This document shows positions 17,222 to 26,856 of a DNA stretch of 64,000 bases, in pieces. The stretch is taken from the NCBI RefSeq assembly GCF_002441855.2, contig NZ_CP029487.1:1240001-1304000 (forward strand), read 5' to 3'. Within the stretch, counting starts at the first letter, position 1. Every line of letters begins with the position of its first letter. The stretch comes from Eubacterium maltosivorans. GTDB lineage: Bacteria > Bacillota > Clostridia > Eubacteriales > Eubacteriaceae. The notes under the pieces are model-generated. The model did not search any database and had not been told where the DNA came from. It saw only the letters and a program-made list of their open reading frames with translations. Position numbers and translations under genes: made by a program.

Positions 17222-18211
17222 ATGAAACGAAAATTATCTGCCTTTATTATTTTTTTCAGCACCGCTGTTCTTCTGTTTAATCTCTGCGGCTGCGCCAGGC
17301 GGGATGGCCAGCGAGTCGTCATTTACTCCTGTCTTGAGTCTTTCAGAAATCAGGACATGATTGAACAGCTTCAAAAGGACCTCCCCCATATCACTGTCAA
17401 TGTCCAGAGCCTTTCAACTGGCAAGGTCGCCTCAAAGCTCAAAGCCGAGGGTACAAAATCCGAGGGCGATATCATCATTGGACTGGACACAGCCTATTCC
17501 GAAAGCCTTAAAGACTATCTGGAGCCTTTAAACGGCTATGATGACAGTCTGTATCTGGATGAATTTAAAATACCAGGCCGGGAATATGCTATCTGGGAAC
17601 GTTACGGCGGCTGTATTGTCATCAATGAAGCACTTTTGGTTGAGAAAGGGCTGCCTGAGCCCACCTGTTATGAGGATCTGCTTAAACCCGAGTATAAAAA
17701 CCTGATTGTCATGCCTGACCCCAAATCCACAGGCACCGGTTACCTCTTTCTTGAAAACATGGTAAACTTTATGGGCGAGGACGAGGCCTTTGACTACCTC
17801 GATAAGCTGGTCGAAAACGTTATTTTCTTCACTGCCTCCGGCTCCGGACCAGTCAACCTGCTGATCCAGGGGGAAGCGGCCATTGGTCTGGGTCTTACCT
17901 TTACTGTCGTCCAGGAGATCAACAACGGCATGCCTTTTAAAATCATCTACTTTGAAGAGGGCTCCCCTTACAACACCTCATCCTTTGCCATGCTGAAGGA
18001 CCGGGATAATCCGGGGGATGTGGCGGCAGTATTCAGCTATCTGTACAACCATTTTATTTACAGAGATAAGGCGCTTTTCTCCCCTGAGCCCATCTTTAAA
18101 AATCAGACTATCACGATCCCAAGTTACCCGCAAAACATTGTCTACGGTGACATGACGGACATCAATGACATCAAACATAAAGAAAATCTGCTGAAACGCT
18201 GGAGGTACTGA
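17222..18211 (+). CDS. ABC importer extracellular solute-binding lipoprotein
   Basis: A 329-residue lipoprotein: a basic N-terminus, hydrophobic core and lipobox ending FNLCGC (residues 20-25). The body resembles the ferric iron/polyamine/thiamine-type binding proteins: VVIYSCLESFRN near the start, then GDIIIGLDTAY and LIVMPDPKSTGTGYLFLENM. The frame opens at 17069, but AGGAGG precedes the ATG at 17222. It heads a three-gene importer operon under a sigma-54 promoter. Co-regulation with the MFS-mttB operon hints at a methylated amine or related nitrogen compound as ligand, but iron, phosphonate or thiamine cannot be excluded. Confidence 0.87.
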   Translation: MKRKLSAFIIFFSTAVLLFNLCGCARRDGQRVVIYSCLESFRNQDMIEQLQKDLPHITVNVQSLSTGKVASKLKAEGTKSEGDIIIGLDTAYSESLKDYLEPLNGYDDSLYLDEFKIPGREYAIWERYGGCIVINEALLVEKGLPEPTCYEDLLKPEYKNLIVMPDPKSTGTGYLFLENMVNFMGEDEAFDYLDKLVENVIFFTASGSGPVNLLIQGEAAIGLGLTFTVVQEINNGMPFKIIYFEEGSPYNTSSFAMLKDRDNPGDVAAVFSYLYNHFIYRDKALFSPEPIFKNQTITIPSYPQNIVYGDMTDINDIKHKENLLKRWRY

Positions 18212-18212
18212 C

Positions 18213-18977
18213 ATGAATCAAACAGTTAAACTTACCCTTAAAAATATACACAAGTCCTACAACGATAAAACAATTCTGGATGATATCAGCTTTAAGGTCT
18301 ACTCCGGTGAGTTTCTTTCCATCCTGGGGCCTTCTGGCTGCGGTAAAACAACGCTGCTCCGGATTCTAATCGGCATCACAGATCAGGACGAGGGCTGTAT
18401 TATAAAGGACGGAATAGATATCTCACATTTAAGCGCTGACAAACGGGGCATGGGTATTGTTTTTCAAAATTATGCCCTCTTTCCAAACATGACTGTTCTG
18501 GAAAATGTGGCCTATCCCCTTAAAATCAACAAGTTTTCCAAAAAGGAAGCCATTGAACGCGCCCGCGCTGCCATTGACAGCATTGGTCTGTCCGACCATC
18601 TGGATAAAAGGCCCGGCAAGCTTTCCGGCGGCCAGCAGCAGCGTGTGGCCATCGCGCGCACCCTCGCGCTGAATCCGGATATTATTTTATTTGACGAGCC
18701 GATGTCCGCTCTCGACGCCTCTACCCGTCTGACACTGCGCTTTGAGCTGGAGCGCATCCAGCGGGAGTTTGGCGTGACGATGATCTACATTACCCATGAC
18801 CAGGAGGAGGCTTTCTCCATGTCGAACCGCATTATGGTCATGAGCAATGGCGCCATCGAGCAGTTGGATACGCCTTTCAACATTTATCATCACCCCGCCA
18901 ATGCTTATATTGAAGAATTTGTTGTCTTTCACCTGATGGAAAAGCTGGCAGCCTTCCGTCGTTTCACAGGAAAATAA
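18213..18977 (+). CDS. ABC importer ATPase (Pot/Fbp type)
   Basis: A 254-residue ATPase with Walker A GPSGCGKTT, signature LSGGQQQRVAIARTLAL, Walker B IILFDEPMSALD and switch ITHDQEEAF. At 254 residues it ends soon after the core and lacks the C-terminal TOBE domain usual in PotA/FbpC homologues, so a regulatory module is absent. It begins 1 bp after the binding-protein stop and belongs to the same operon. It drives transport through the fused permease encoded next. Confidence 0.92.
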   Translation: MNQTVKLTLKNIHKSYNDKTILDDISFKVYSGEFLSILGPSGCGKTTLLRILIGITDQDEGCIIKDGIDISHLSADKRGMGIVFQNYALFPNMTVLENVAYPLKINKFSKKEAIERARAAIDSIGLSDHLDKRPGKLSGGQQQRVAIARTLALNPDIILFDEPMSALDASTRLTLRFELERIQREFGVTMIYITHDQEEAFSMSNRIMVMSNGAIEQLDTPFNIYHHPANAYIEEFVVFHLMEKLAAFRRFTGK

Positions 18978-18990
18978 AGGAGGCACTACC

Positions 18991-20571
18991 ATGAAATGGA
19001 TAAAATCTAAATCGCTGAGGCTTTTATTCGTCGTGTTCTTTTTTGTTACCCTGATTCTTCCCTTGTTCAATATGTTTGCCACCATCACCACAGAAAGCAT
19101 TCAAAACCTGCTGTTTACACCGGTTTTTGGGGAGGTTATTCTGCGGTCTGTTCTGGTGACTGCTACCGCGACGCTTATTGCAATCCTGCTGGCGCTGGCG
19201 CTTTCCTGGTGCGTGGCGAAAACAGCCATGCCTTTTAAAAACATTCTGATCCCAGCCCTGACCCTGCCAATGCTCATTCCCTCCATTTCGCACGGTATGG
19301 GGTTGGTCATTCTCTTTGGCGCAAAGGGGATCATTACAAACCTGCTGCATACCAGCTTCAGCCTTTACGGCTTCTCAGGCATTGTCATTGGCTCTGTGCT
19401 CTATACGTTCCCCATCGCTTTTTTAATGCTCTTGGATGTTTTTAAATACGAGGACGGCGCCTTGTACGAAGCGGCGCAGGTCATGGGTGTTTCAAAGCTC
19501 CGCCAGTTTACAGACCTCACCCTTGTTTATCTGAAAAAACCGTTAATCTCGGCCTTTTTTGCTGTGTTTACCATGATTTTTACCGACTATGGCGTCCCTC
19601 TGGCAGTTGGCGGCAAGTATCGTGTGCTTTCAACCTATATGTACCGCGAGGTCCTGGGCCTGCTCAATTTCTCTAACGGTGCTGTTGTTGGGATTATCCT
19701 GCTTCTGCCGGCCATTCTGGCTTTTATCATCGACTTTTTCAGCCGGGACAGCCAAAGCGGCACAAACAGTATAAGGCTTAAGATCAAGGCTTCTCCGGTG
19801 CGCGACCGCTGCGCTGCCGGCTTCTGTATCCTGACTGCGGTTTTGTTTAACCTGCCGATCATCGCTTTTGTTGTTTTATCTGTTGTTAAAAAATATCCGG
19901 TTGACCTGTCGCTTTCCTTTGACAGCATTTTGCAGACGCTCCAGCTCGGCGCTGGCGAATACTTTTTTAATGCCATTGTCATGTCCCTGCTCACAGCACT
20001 TGTCGGGACTGCCATTGCCTTTACCGTGGCCTATTTTACCTCAAGAGGAAAACAGACCTTTACATCAAGATGCCTGCATCTTATCTCACTGGTAACAGTC
20101 GCGGTGCCTGGTATTGTGCTCGGCCTTGGATATGTCACGCTTTTCAGCGGCAGTATCCTTTACGGGACGCTCATGATCCTCGTCCTTGTCAACACCATCC
20201 ATTTCTTTTCATCGCCCTATCTCATGGCGCACAACGCTCTGCTCAAGCTGAATCCGAATTTTGAGGATATCGCCATGACACTGAACATTCCAAAGCACCG
20301 CATGATCCGGGATGTGCTGCTGCCCTCCACCTTCGGTACGCTGCTTGAGATGTTCACTTATTATTTTATCAATGGTATGATCACCATCTCCGCCATTTCG
20401 TTCCTGAGCACGGTTGACAATATGCCTCTGGCATTGATGATCCCTGTCTTTGAGGGACAGCGGCTCTTTGAATGCGCTGCTTTTGTCTCTTTGATCATTC
20501 TTGTGAGCAACCTTATTCTGAAAGCGCTCACCAGCTTTGTCTCCTCAAAATGGCAAAAGTATCTGAACTGA
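18991..20571 (+). CDS. ABC importer permease with two fused membrane domains
   Basis: A 526-residue membrane protein containing two homologous permease halves, each with an EAA-type coupling loop: YEAAQVMGVSKLRQFTDLTLVYLKKP at about 160-185, and FEDIAMTLNIPKHRMIRDVLLPS near 425-450. One polypeptide therefore supplies the whole channel, as in FbpB, ThiP and AfuB. AGGAGG precedes the start. It is the last gene of the sigma-54-controlled importer operon and is followed by a terminator. Confidence 0.9.
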   Translation: MKWIKSKSLRLLFVVFFFVTLILPLFNMFATITTESIQNLLFTPVFGEVILRSVLVTATATLIAILLALALSWCVAKTAMPFKNILIPALTLPMLIPSISHGMGLVILFGAKGIITNLLHTSFSLYGFSGIVIGSVLYTFPIAFLMLLDVFKYEDGALYEAAQVMGVSKLRQFTDLTLVYLKKPLISAFFAVFTMIFTDYGVPLAVGGKYRVLSTYMYREVLGLLNFSNGAVVGIILLLPAILAFIIDFFSRDSQSGTNSIRLKIKASPVRDRCAAGFCILTAVLFNLPIIAFVVLSVVKKYPVDLSLSFDSILQTLQLGAGEYFFNAIVMSLLTALVGTAIAFTVAYFTSRGKQTFTSRCLHLISLVTVAVPGIVLGLGYVTLFSGSILYGTLMILVLVNTIHFFSSPYLMAHNALLKLNPNFEDIAMTLNIPKHRMIRDVLLPSTFGTLLEMFTYYFINGMITISAISFLSTVDNMPLALMIPVFEGQRLFECAAFVSLIILVSNLILKALTSFVSSKWQKYLN

Positions 20572-20584
20572 ATACAAAATAAAA

Positions 20585-20620
20585 ACCCCTTCATGTCCAT
20601 TACTCCATGAAAGGGTCTTT
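20585..20620 (+). terminator. Terminator after the importer operon
   Basis: CCCCTTCATG pairs with CATGAAAGGG (one bulge), followed by TCTTTATAA. The rest of 20620-20782 holds a small inverted repeat (AAGTTAA-N4-TTAACTT near 20690) and nothing coding that I can support. Confidence 0.6.
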
Positions 20621-20782
20621 ATAAAAAGGAAAAGAAATGAAAAAGTTTTTGTTTTAATCTCATACAGCCCGTTAGAGATTAGTAAGTTAATTTCTTAACT
20701 TGACTATAGTATAAACCGGCAATGTGATGGTTATGTGAAGTACCGTCTGCCCTTAAGCCAGCTTTAAGACTGCGGCTTTTAT

Positions 20783-22531
20783 TCAGGCAATCCTCCAGCC
20801 CTCAGCCGCTTCTCGAATATCGACAAACTGCCTGTAGATTCCCTTTTCCAGAATAAGCTGTGCATGGGTTCCGCGCTGGGCGATCCGTCCGTTATCTACA
20901 ACCAGTATCTGGTCGGCGTGCTCGATGGTTGCCAGTCGGTGGGCAATGACGATGATGGTCTTTCCATTTGTCAAAGATGAAATTGCCTCCTGTATAAAGT
21001 GCTCGTTTTCCGGGTCAACACTGGCAGTGGCTTCATCCAGTATTATGATCGGCGCATCCTTCAGAATAGCCCGGGCAATGGATATTCTCTGCTTTTCGCC
21101 GCCGGACAGTGAGGAACCGCCCTCGCCCACCAGTGTGTTGTAGCCATCGGGCAGGGCTGTAATAAACGCATGGCACTGTGCCTCCTTTGCGGCTCTTATG
21201 ACTTCCTCCATATCCGCATCGGGGTTGCCAAAACGGATATTATTTAAAATGGTGTCGTGAAAAAGATAAACGTTCTGGAATACCATACTGATATTTGAGA
21301 GCAAACTGTCGCAGGTCAACTCCCGGATATCCATGTTCCCGATGGTAATGGCGCCGCTGTTTACATCGTAAAATCGGGCCAGCAGGCTGCACATTGTGGT
21401 TTTACCGCTGCCAGAGGGGCCTACAATAGCTGTGGTTGTTTTTTCGGGAATATCAAAGCTGACGTTTTCCAGAACCGTCCTGCTGTCATAGCCAAAGCTC
21501 ACATCATTAAAGGTGATATTAAAGTTATCCGGCTTTTTATCCTTTCCGTTTTCATCAATAAATTTTGCCTTTTCAATTTTGTCCAGCTTTTCAAACGTCG
21601 ATTCAATCAGCTCCATGGTATGGGCCGCATTGTTGATTTGCTCGACATGCGTAAAAATCATAAAGGAGAAAACCGCAAACATTAAAAAGACCGGCACAAC
21701 CATGGCGCCCTCTGCGGTAAAAACAGCTGCCGCTGCCGCCACTGCCACCGACGCAAGCTTCAAACAAAACTGATGAAGACAGTTGCAGGGAATGTAGTCC
21801 AGTTCGATCTTCACATTGATGCGCCGGTGCTCCCTGCAGGCCCGCTTCATTCCCTCGACAGAAACGCCTTCCTGTCCATAGGCCTTTACGACTGCCAGGC
21901 CCCTTATGTATTCCAGCGTTGCTGCGATGAGATCATTCTGGGCCTCCTGATGTACGGCTGCATTTATCCGGCTTCTGCGGCTCAGTATTCTCAGAAAGAA
22001 GGCCGAGCCTAAAACACCGGCAACTGCAATCAGGGCGATCTGCCAGGAATAAAAAGCCAGGCAGAGAATAATGGCCAGTGCGCTGATATAGCCGCCGACC
22101 ACCACATCGGTCATCTTCATGGCGTACATCTCCAAAACAGACAGGTCCGTGGTTACTGCCCCGGCAAGCTCCCCTGTATTATTGCGGTCAAAAAAGCCAA
22201 GGGAAACTCTTTTCAGAATATCACCGATCCGGATACGCTCCTCGGCGGTTTTTTCATAGGCGATGCTCTCCTGAAAGGTCGCCTTGAGATATGAAAACAG
22301 AAAGCGCCCAAGGATCATCCCAACCATAAAGATAAGAAACCAAAGGGCCCAGACAGGTGTCAGAACAATTTCTCCCCGCTGATCCTCCAGCATAAGCTCC
22401 AGCCCGTAGGCAGCGCCGATAACAGGCATTGCTGTAAAAATACTCTGTAAAAAGGACCAGAGGAACCCCCAGTATAAGCGGTTTTTACGTCCGCCAGTCC
22501 ATTTTATAATGTGTCTGATGGTTTTAAGCAT
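20783..22531 (-). CDS. ABC exporter half-transporter (membrane + ATPase), second of pair
   Basis: A 582-residue fusion of a six-helix ABC exporter domain (residues about 1-310) and an ATPase domain. It shows Walker A GPSGSGKTT, signature LSGGEKQR, Walker B IIILDEATASVD and switch HRLA. It overlaps the upstream half-transporter by 8 bp, so the two are translated together and probably form a heterodimer. They follow an ECF importer and AraC regulator in one leftward operon. Similar pairs next to AraC genes handle siderophores or other iron chelates in several bacteria; the export or import direction is not determined here. Confidence 0.88.
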   Translation of the reverse strand: MLKTIRHIIKWTGGRKNRLYWGFLWSFLQSIFTAMPVIGAAYGLELMLEDQRGEIVLTPVWALWFLIFMVGMILGRFLFSYLKATFQESIAYEKTAEERIRIGDILKRVSLGFFDRNNTGELAGAVTTDLSVLEMYAMKMTDVVVGGYISALAIILCLAFYSWQIALIAVAGVLGSAFFLRILSRRSRINAAVHQEAQNDLIAATLEYIRGLAVVKAYGQEGVSVEGMKRACREHRRINVKIELDYIPCNCLHQFCLKLASVAVAAAAAVFTAEGAMVVPVFLMFAVFSFMIFTHVEQINNAAHTMELIESTFEKLDKIEKAKFIDENGKDKKPDNFNITFNDVSFGYDSRTVLENVSFDIPEKTTTAIVGPSGSGKTTMCSLLARFYDVNSGAITIGNMDIRELTCDSLLSNISMVFQNVYLFHDTILNNIRFGNPDADMEEVIRAAKEAQCHAFITALPDGYNTLVGEGGSSLSGGEKQRISIARAILKDAPIIILDEATASVDPENEHFIQEAISSLTNGKTIIVIAHRLATIEHADQILVVDNGRIAQRGTHAQLILEKGIYRQFVDIREAAEGWRIA

Positions 22532-24299
22532 CGGTCAATTCTCCTTTCATCTCTTTTCCCGCTGCCCAACATCTGGCACCGACATGGGCCTGCCACATAT
22601 CCCGGTACAGTGCACAGCAGTCCAGGAGCTCCTGCTGTGTGCCCTCGGCTGTAATCTGCCCCTTTTCCAAAACGACAATTCTGTCAGCATTCTGGATGGT
22701 TGACAGCCGGTGCGCAATGACCAGCAAGGTTTTTCCCTCCGTCAGCGCTGCGATGGAACGCTGTAGCTGTGCCTCGTTTTCTGGATCTGTAAAGGCTGTG
22801 GCCTCGTCAAGGATAACCACTGGGGCATTCTTCAGAATCGCCCGGGCAATGGCGATGCGCTGGCGTTCGCCACCGGAAAGCTTTCCGCCGGCTTCTCCCG
22901 CGGTTGTATCCCAGCCCTTTTCCAGATGGCTGATAAAGTGCTCGCACTGGGCCGCCCTAGCCGCCTCAAAAACTTCCTCGTCGGTAGCTGACGGTTTACC
23001 AAGCCGGATGTTTTCAAGCAATGAACAGTTAAACAGAAAATTATCCTGGGTGACAAAGCTCACTGTATCTGCAAGCTGAGACAGGGGGATTTTTCTTATA
23101 TCAACACCTCCGATGGAAATACTTCCATCCCTCACATCCCAGAACCGGGCAATCAGCCGGGCAACTGTCGATTTCCCGCCGCCTGAAGGACCGACCAGCG
23201 CAGTAAAGCTGCCCTGCGGCAGATGCAGGCTGATATTTCTGAGCACATCGCCGTCCCTGTCATTGTAGGCAAAGCTCACGTCCTCCAGCGCGACCGTGTA
23301 GTGCTCCGGACAGATGTTCTCCTTTTCCTCCGGGAGCTCTGGAAGCTCCATCAGCTGATTGACATCGTTAATGGCATACTGGATGGATTTAAAATCATTA
23401 ACCGCTGTGGTGAACCAGCTCACCGAACCCACAATACTCATGGAGAGAATCATGCACAGGGTCAGCTCCGCAGGTGTGAGCGCACCGTAAATATACAGAA
23501 GCATTCCCACCGGCAGGATACCAAGCAGAGTACTGGGCAGAATGGCGTTTCCCAGATTCATCACCCCCCAGGTCGAGCGGAACCAGTCAAGGGTAAAGTC
23601 CTTGAAATCTCCCACTGCCCTGGTGAATTTCTCATATGAGCTCGAGGACTGGTTAAAGGCCTTGATGACCTGTATCCCCTCGACATACTCCACAATCACA
23701 CTGTTGACATGGCGGCTGGATTCCATGAATCTGGCGTACTGGCTGTTATAGTTGCGCATCATAATGGCATAAACCAGTACTCCGGGCGGAATACAGGCCA
23801 GCGATGCCAAGGCAATGCGCCAGTCAATGCTGATCATATAAATAAATACACAGACCGGCAGCATCAGATTTGAAATTCCCTCTGGAATCAGGTGGCCCAG
23901 CGGAAGCTCAATGGTTTCTACCCTGTCGACAAAAATACTTTTAAGACCGCCAGCCGTTTTGGACAAAACTGTTCCGAGGGGCGCACGCATCAGCTTATCG
24001 GTCAGCGCCAGACGGATACTCTCTAAAATCTGATATGCCGACATATGGGAAAAGGTTGTTGAAATGCCGTAAAACACCAGCTTTACGATGTACCCTGCCA
24101 CACACACCGCCGCCCAGACCAGAATGCTCTGTACTTCGGGCGTCCCCTTAAAAAACAGCAAGATTATCTGATAGACGCCGAGATAAGGCACCAGCCCACT
24201 CAGCACACTGACCACAGCGCATATCACAGACAAAAGCATCTTTGTCCTGCACTCAGCTGCAAACGAGAAGATGCTCTGAAAGGTTCCTTTTTTCTTCAT
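22524..24299 (-). CDS. ABC exporter half-transporter (membrane + ATPase), first of pair
   Basis: A 591-residue ABC protein: six membrane helices, then an ATPase with Walker A GPSGGGKST, signature LSGGERQR, Walker B VVILDEATAFTD and switch HRLS. AGGAGG precedes the start. The 95-bp gap to the AraC gene contains a G-U-rich 11-bp hairpin followed by T-rich sequence, possibly an attenuator, so expression may be lower than that of the genes before it. It is coupled by overlap to the 20783 partner. Both ATP sites look intact in sequence. Confidence 0.88.
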   Translation of the reverse strand: MKKKGTFQSIFSFAAECRTKMLLSVICAVVSVLSGLVPYLGVYQIILLFFKGTPEVQSILVWAAVCVAGYIVKLVFYGISTTFSHMSAYQILESIRLALTDKLMRAPLGTVLSKTAGGLKSIFVDRVETIELPLGHLIPEGISNLMLPVCVFIYMISIDWRIALASLACIPPGVLVYAIMMRNYNSQYARFMESSRHVNSVIVEYVEGIQVIKAFNQSSSSYEKFTRAVGDFKDFTLDWFRSTWGVMNLGNAILPSTLLGILPVGMLLYIYGALTPAELTLCMILSMSIVGSVSWFTTAVNDFKSIQYAINDVNQLMELPELPEEKENICPEHYTVALEDVSFAYNDRDGDVLRNISLHLPQGSFTALVGPSGGGKSTVARLIARFWDVRDGSISIGGVDIRKIPLSQLADTVSFVTQDNFLFNCSLLENIRLGKPSATDEEVFEAARAAQCEHFISHLEKGWDTTAGEAGGKLSGGERQRIAIARAILKNAPVVILDEATAFTDPENEAQLQRSIAALTEGKTLLVIAHRLSTIQNADRIVVLEKGQITAEGTQQELLDCCALYRDMWQAHVGARCWAAGKEMKGELTDA

Positions 24300-24394
24300 G
24301 CTTTCGCCTCCTAAAAAATAATAACGGACAGTCCTTTTTTAAGAACCATCCGTATTATACTCAATCATTGCGCTTCCTGTCTGCTCCGTTCCTG

Positions 24395-25360
24395 TCAATG
24401 CTGATCCATTCGGACGACGGATTTACGATACTCTGCCGGGCACATGCCCATAACGGATTGAAAAGCTGCTGCAAATTTACTCGGATTTTCATAGCCTACC
24501 CGGTTGGCAATGGAAACGACATTTTCATTGGTTTTCTGGAGCATAAGCGCAGCGGCGTTCATCCGGTATTCCTTCATATAGGCATAAATAGAGGTTCCAT
24601 AAACACCTTTGAAACAAAGCTTCATAGAGGTGAGCGGAAACTCAAAGCGTTCAGAGAGCTCTTTTAACGTGTAATGCCGCTCCAAATTGTCGGTCAAAAG
24701 CCGGACGATGGCTTTGACTTTTTCGACCTGTGTTTTGTAAAAACAAGGGCGCTCGGCACTCTTCTGGGCAACCTCCAGCGCATCCAAAAACAAAAGGAGT
24801 TCAAGCACCTTGATCTTAAAATAACTCATCCTCAAATGCTCAGGGACAGTGTAAAGCTCTGAAAAGATGTGATCCACCCCTGCGCCTGCCCGCATGACAA
24901 AGGGGCGCTCATCCCCGCAGAATTTCTCCCGGATTTTTGCGAGGTCAACAGGAAACCCCTCCAGGACATGCGGCAGAACCTTCATGGCTTTTTTCATATA
25001 AAAACCAACAGTGATGCCATGATAGTGCTTTAAGGGAAAGCTGAAATCACAGACGTGATGCTTTCGGTTATTCATCTGCAGATCTCCAGCTTCCAGGTAT
25101 ATGAATTCATTTTTTACGATCTCCCACTCGATTCGTCCCTCCCGGCAGTGGTCGATACAGAACAAGTCTACATCAGGCTTGAATTCTGAAAAGCATTTTT
25201 CCATATGAAAATCATTATAAAGGAGATAAACCCCCGGGAATACATCGTAGGCAGTCATCACCCCTTCACCGCTGTCCTCATTTACCCAGTAAACCGTACA
25301 GCTTTCATCTTTACAGATCAGCGAAACGTTTGGGCCCATTGCTTCCCGGTCAAAATGCAT
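24395..25360 (-). CDS. AraC family regulator embedded in transporter operon
   Basis: A 321-residue regulator. The C-terminal HTH pair includes TLKELSERFEFPLTSMKLCFKGVYG and RVGYENPSKFAAAFQSVMGMCPAEYRK. The N-terminal about 200 residues are a sensor domain of the YbtA/PchR-like class in layout, although I cannot assign a ligand. The frame opens at 25387; the ATG at 25360 is preferred because a strong GGAAGGAGG lies before it. It overlaps the preceding ECF ATPase by 11 bp. AraC genes of this type beside paired ABC transporters often respond to iron-chelate complexes, which agrees with the DtxR/MntR-like site at 28192. Confidence 0.88.
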   Translation of the reverse strand: MHFDREAMGPNVSLICKDESCTVYWVNEDSGEGVMTAYDVFPGVYLLYNDFHMEKCFSEFKPDVDLFCIDHCREGRIEWEIVKNEFIYLEAGDLQMNNRKHHVCDFSFPLKHYHGITVGFYMKKAMKVLPHVLEGFPVDLAKIREKFCGDERPFVMRAGAGVDHIFSELYTVPEHLRMSYFKIKVLELLLFLDALEVAQKSAERPCFYKTQVEKVKAIVRLLTDNLERHYTLKELSERFEFPLTSMKLCFKGVYGTSIYAYMKEYRMNAAALMLQKTNENVVSIANRVGYENPSKFAAAFQSVMGMCPAEYRKSVVRMDQH

Positions 25361-26849
25361 GGTGTCTGCCTCCTTCCCCGTCCTCACTGGTTTTTAAAAA
25401 GAAAGAGAGCATCCTGTCCCTCCCTGCTGCGCTAAGGGGGTAATTTCCCACCAGCCTGCCTTGGTCGATATGAAGGATATGCGTACAGCAGGACAAGATA
25501 AACTCAGGGTCATGGGTGACAACAAAGACTGTTTTGCCCTGCTCTGAAAGGCCGCGTATATTGCTGGATACCTCACGCATGTGCCGAAGATCCAGCCCGC
25601 TGGTCGGTTCATCAAAAACAATAATCTCCCGCTGTGAGGCGATGGCTGAGGCCACCGCGACACGCTGCTTCTGTCCGCCCGACAACGCCATGGGGTGTTT
25701 TTCCTTATAGACCAGCAGGTCGAGTGATTCCAGGATGGAGGCTGCCCGTTCCGGTGCCTCCTGCTTCATAGAGAGCAGCACTTCGTCCAGCACGCTCTCA
25801 GTAAAAAGCTGGTGGTTGACATCCTGCATAACCATATAGCAGGCCGACAGCCGTTTTTTAGATTTAAGCGCTGTACCTTTATAGCGTACAATCCCTTTAT
25901 CTTTTTTCTGTAGGCCGCAAAGGCTCCGCGCAAAGGTGGACTTACCCGCGCCGTTATGGCCGATGATACCGATAACACCACGCTCTGGCACATCGGCCTG
26001 TGCGATGGACAGCGCCGGCGGACAATGGGGATAGGCAAACTGAAACCGCTCAAGCCGCATGGTCTTCTCGTCCCTGGGTCCGGCCACCTTTATTTCTGAA
26101 AGACCAGACATGGAAAGTGCCCTCAGACCCATCTCCTCCAGTCTGCTATTCGGCAGCCTGTAAAATTCCCGACCTGTGTAGGTCTTGTCAATCCGGCCTT
26201 TTTTCATACAGACCACCCTATCCGCCAGGCCCTCCAGATAATACAATCGGTGCTCTGCCACCACAATGGTCTTTCCCTGTGCTTTCCACCGGCGGATGAC
26301 TCTTCTCAACTCCTTTATGGCAGCGGTATCCAAATTGGATGAGGGCTCATCCAAAACCATGACCTCCGGGTACAGCGCCGCCACAGACCCGCAGGCAATC
26401 TTCTGCTTTTCGCCGCCTGAAATCTTAAAAATATTCCTGCCACAAAGCGAATTAAGCCCAAAGGCTTCGGTGGTGTTTTTCATCCGTCTGTATATCTCGT
26501 CCTCTGGCAGACCCAGATTTTCACAGCCAAAGGCCAGCTCGCTGGTGGTATCCACATTAAAAAACTGCGACCGGGGATTCTGGAACACAGACCCGACCAT
26601 TTTTGCTGTTTCGTACAAAGGCGCACTCCTTACATCCAGGCCGTTAACCACAACACTGCCGGACAGAACACCCTCGTAGTAATGCGGGATTAAGCCGTTG
26701 ATCAGCCGGGTCACGGTTGTTTTGCCGCAGCCCGATTCACCACACAGTAAAATGATTTCACCATCGGCGATGATAAGGTTGAGACTGTCCAGATCAACCT
26801 CTTTTTTGTCCCGTCCGTAAGAAAAATATACGTCTTCAAATATAATCAT
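25350..26849 (-). CDS. ECF transporter ATPase with two fused nucleotide-binding domains
   Basis: A 499-residue protein containing two complete ABC ATPase domains. The first has GESGCGKTT, SGGEKQK and VMVLDEPSSNLD; the second has GHNGAGKST, LSGGQKQR and IIVFDEPTSGLD. It therefore replaces the separate EcfA and EcfA' subunits. The frame begins with GTG at 26855, but the ATG at 26849 has GAGGTGAG correctly placed. It follows EcfT by a few bases and overlaps the AraC gene at its 3' end. It energises uptake by the S-component at 27591. Confidence 0.9.
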   Translation of the reverse strand: MIIFEDVYFSYGRDKKEVDLDSLNLIIADGEIILLCGESGCGKTTVTRLINGLIPHYYEGVLSGSVVVNGLDVRSAPLYETAKMVGSVFQNPRSQFFNVDTTSELAFGCENLGLPEDEIYRRMKNTTEAFGLNSLCGRNIFKISGGEKQKIACGSVAALYPEVMVLDEPSSNLDTAAIKELRRVIRRWKAQGKTIVVAEHRLYYLEGLADRVVCMKKGRIDKTYTGREFYRLPNSRLEEMGLRALSMSGLSEIKVAGPRDEKTMRLERFQFAYPHCPPALSIAQADVPERGVIGIIGHNGAGKSTFARSLCGLQKKDKGIVRYKGTALKSKKRLSACYMVMQDVNHQLFTESVLDEVLLSMKQEAPERAASILESLDLLVYKEKHPMALSGGQKQRVAVASAIASQREIIVFDEPTSGLDLRHMREVSSNIRGLSEQGKTVFVVTHDPEFILSCCTHILHIDQGRLVGNYPLSAAGRDRMLSFFLKTSEDGEGGRHHAF

Positions 26850-26856
26850 ACTCACC

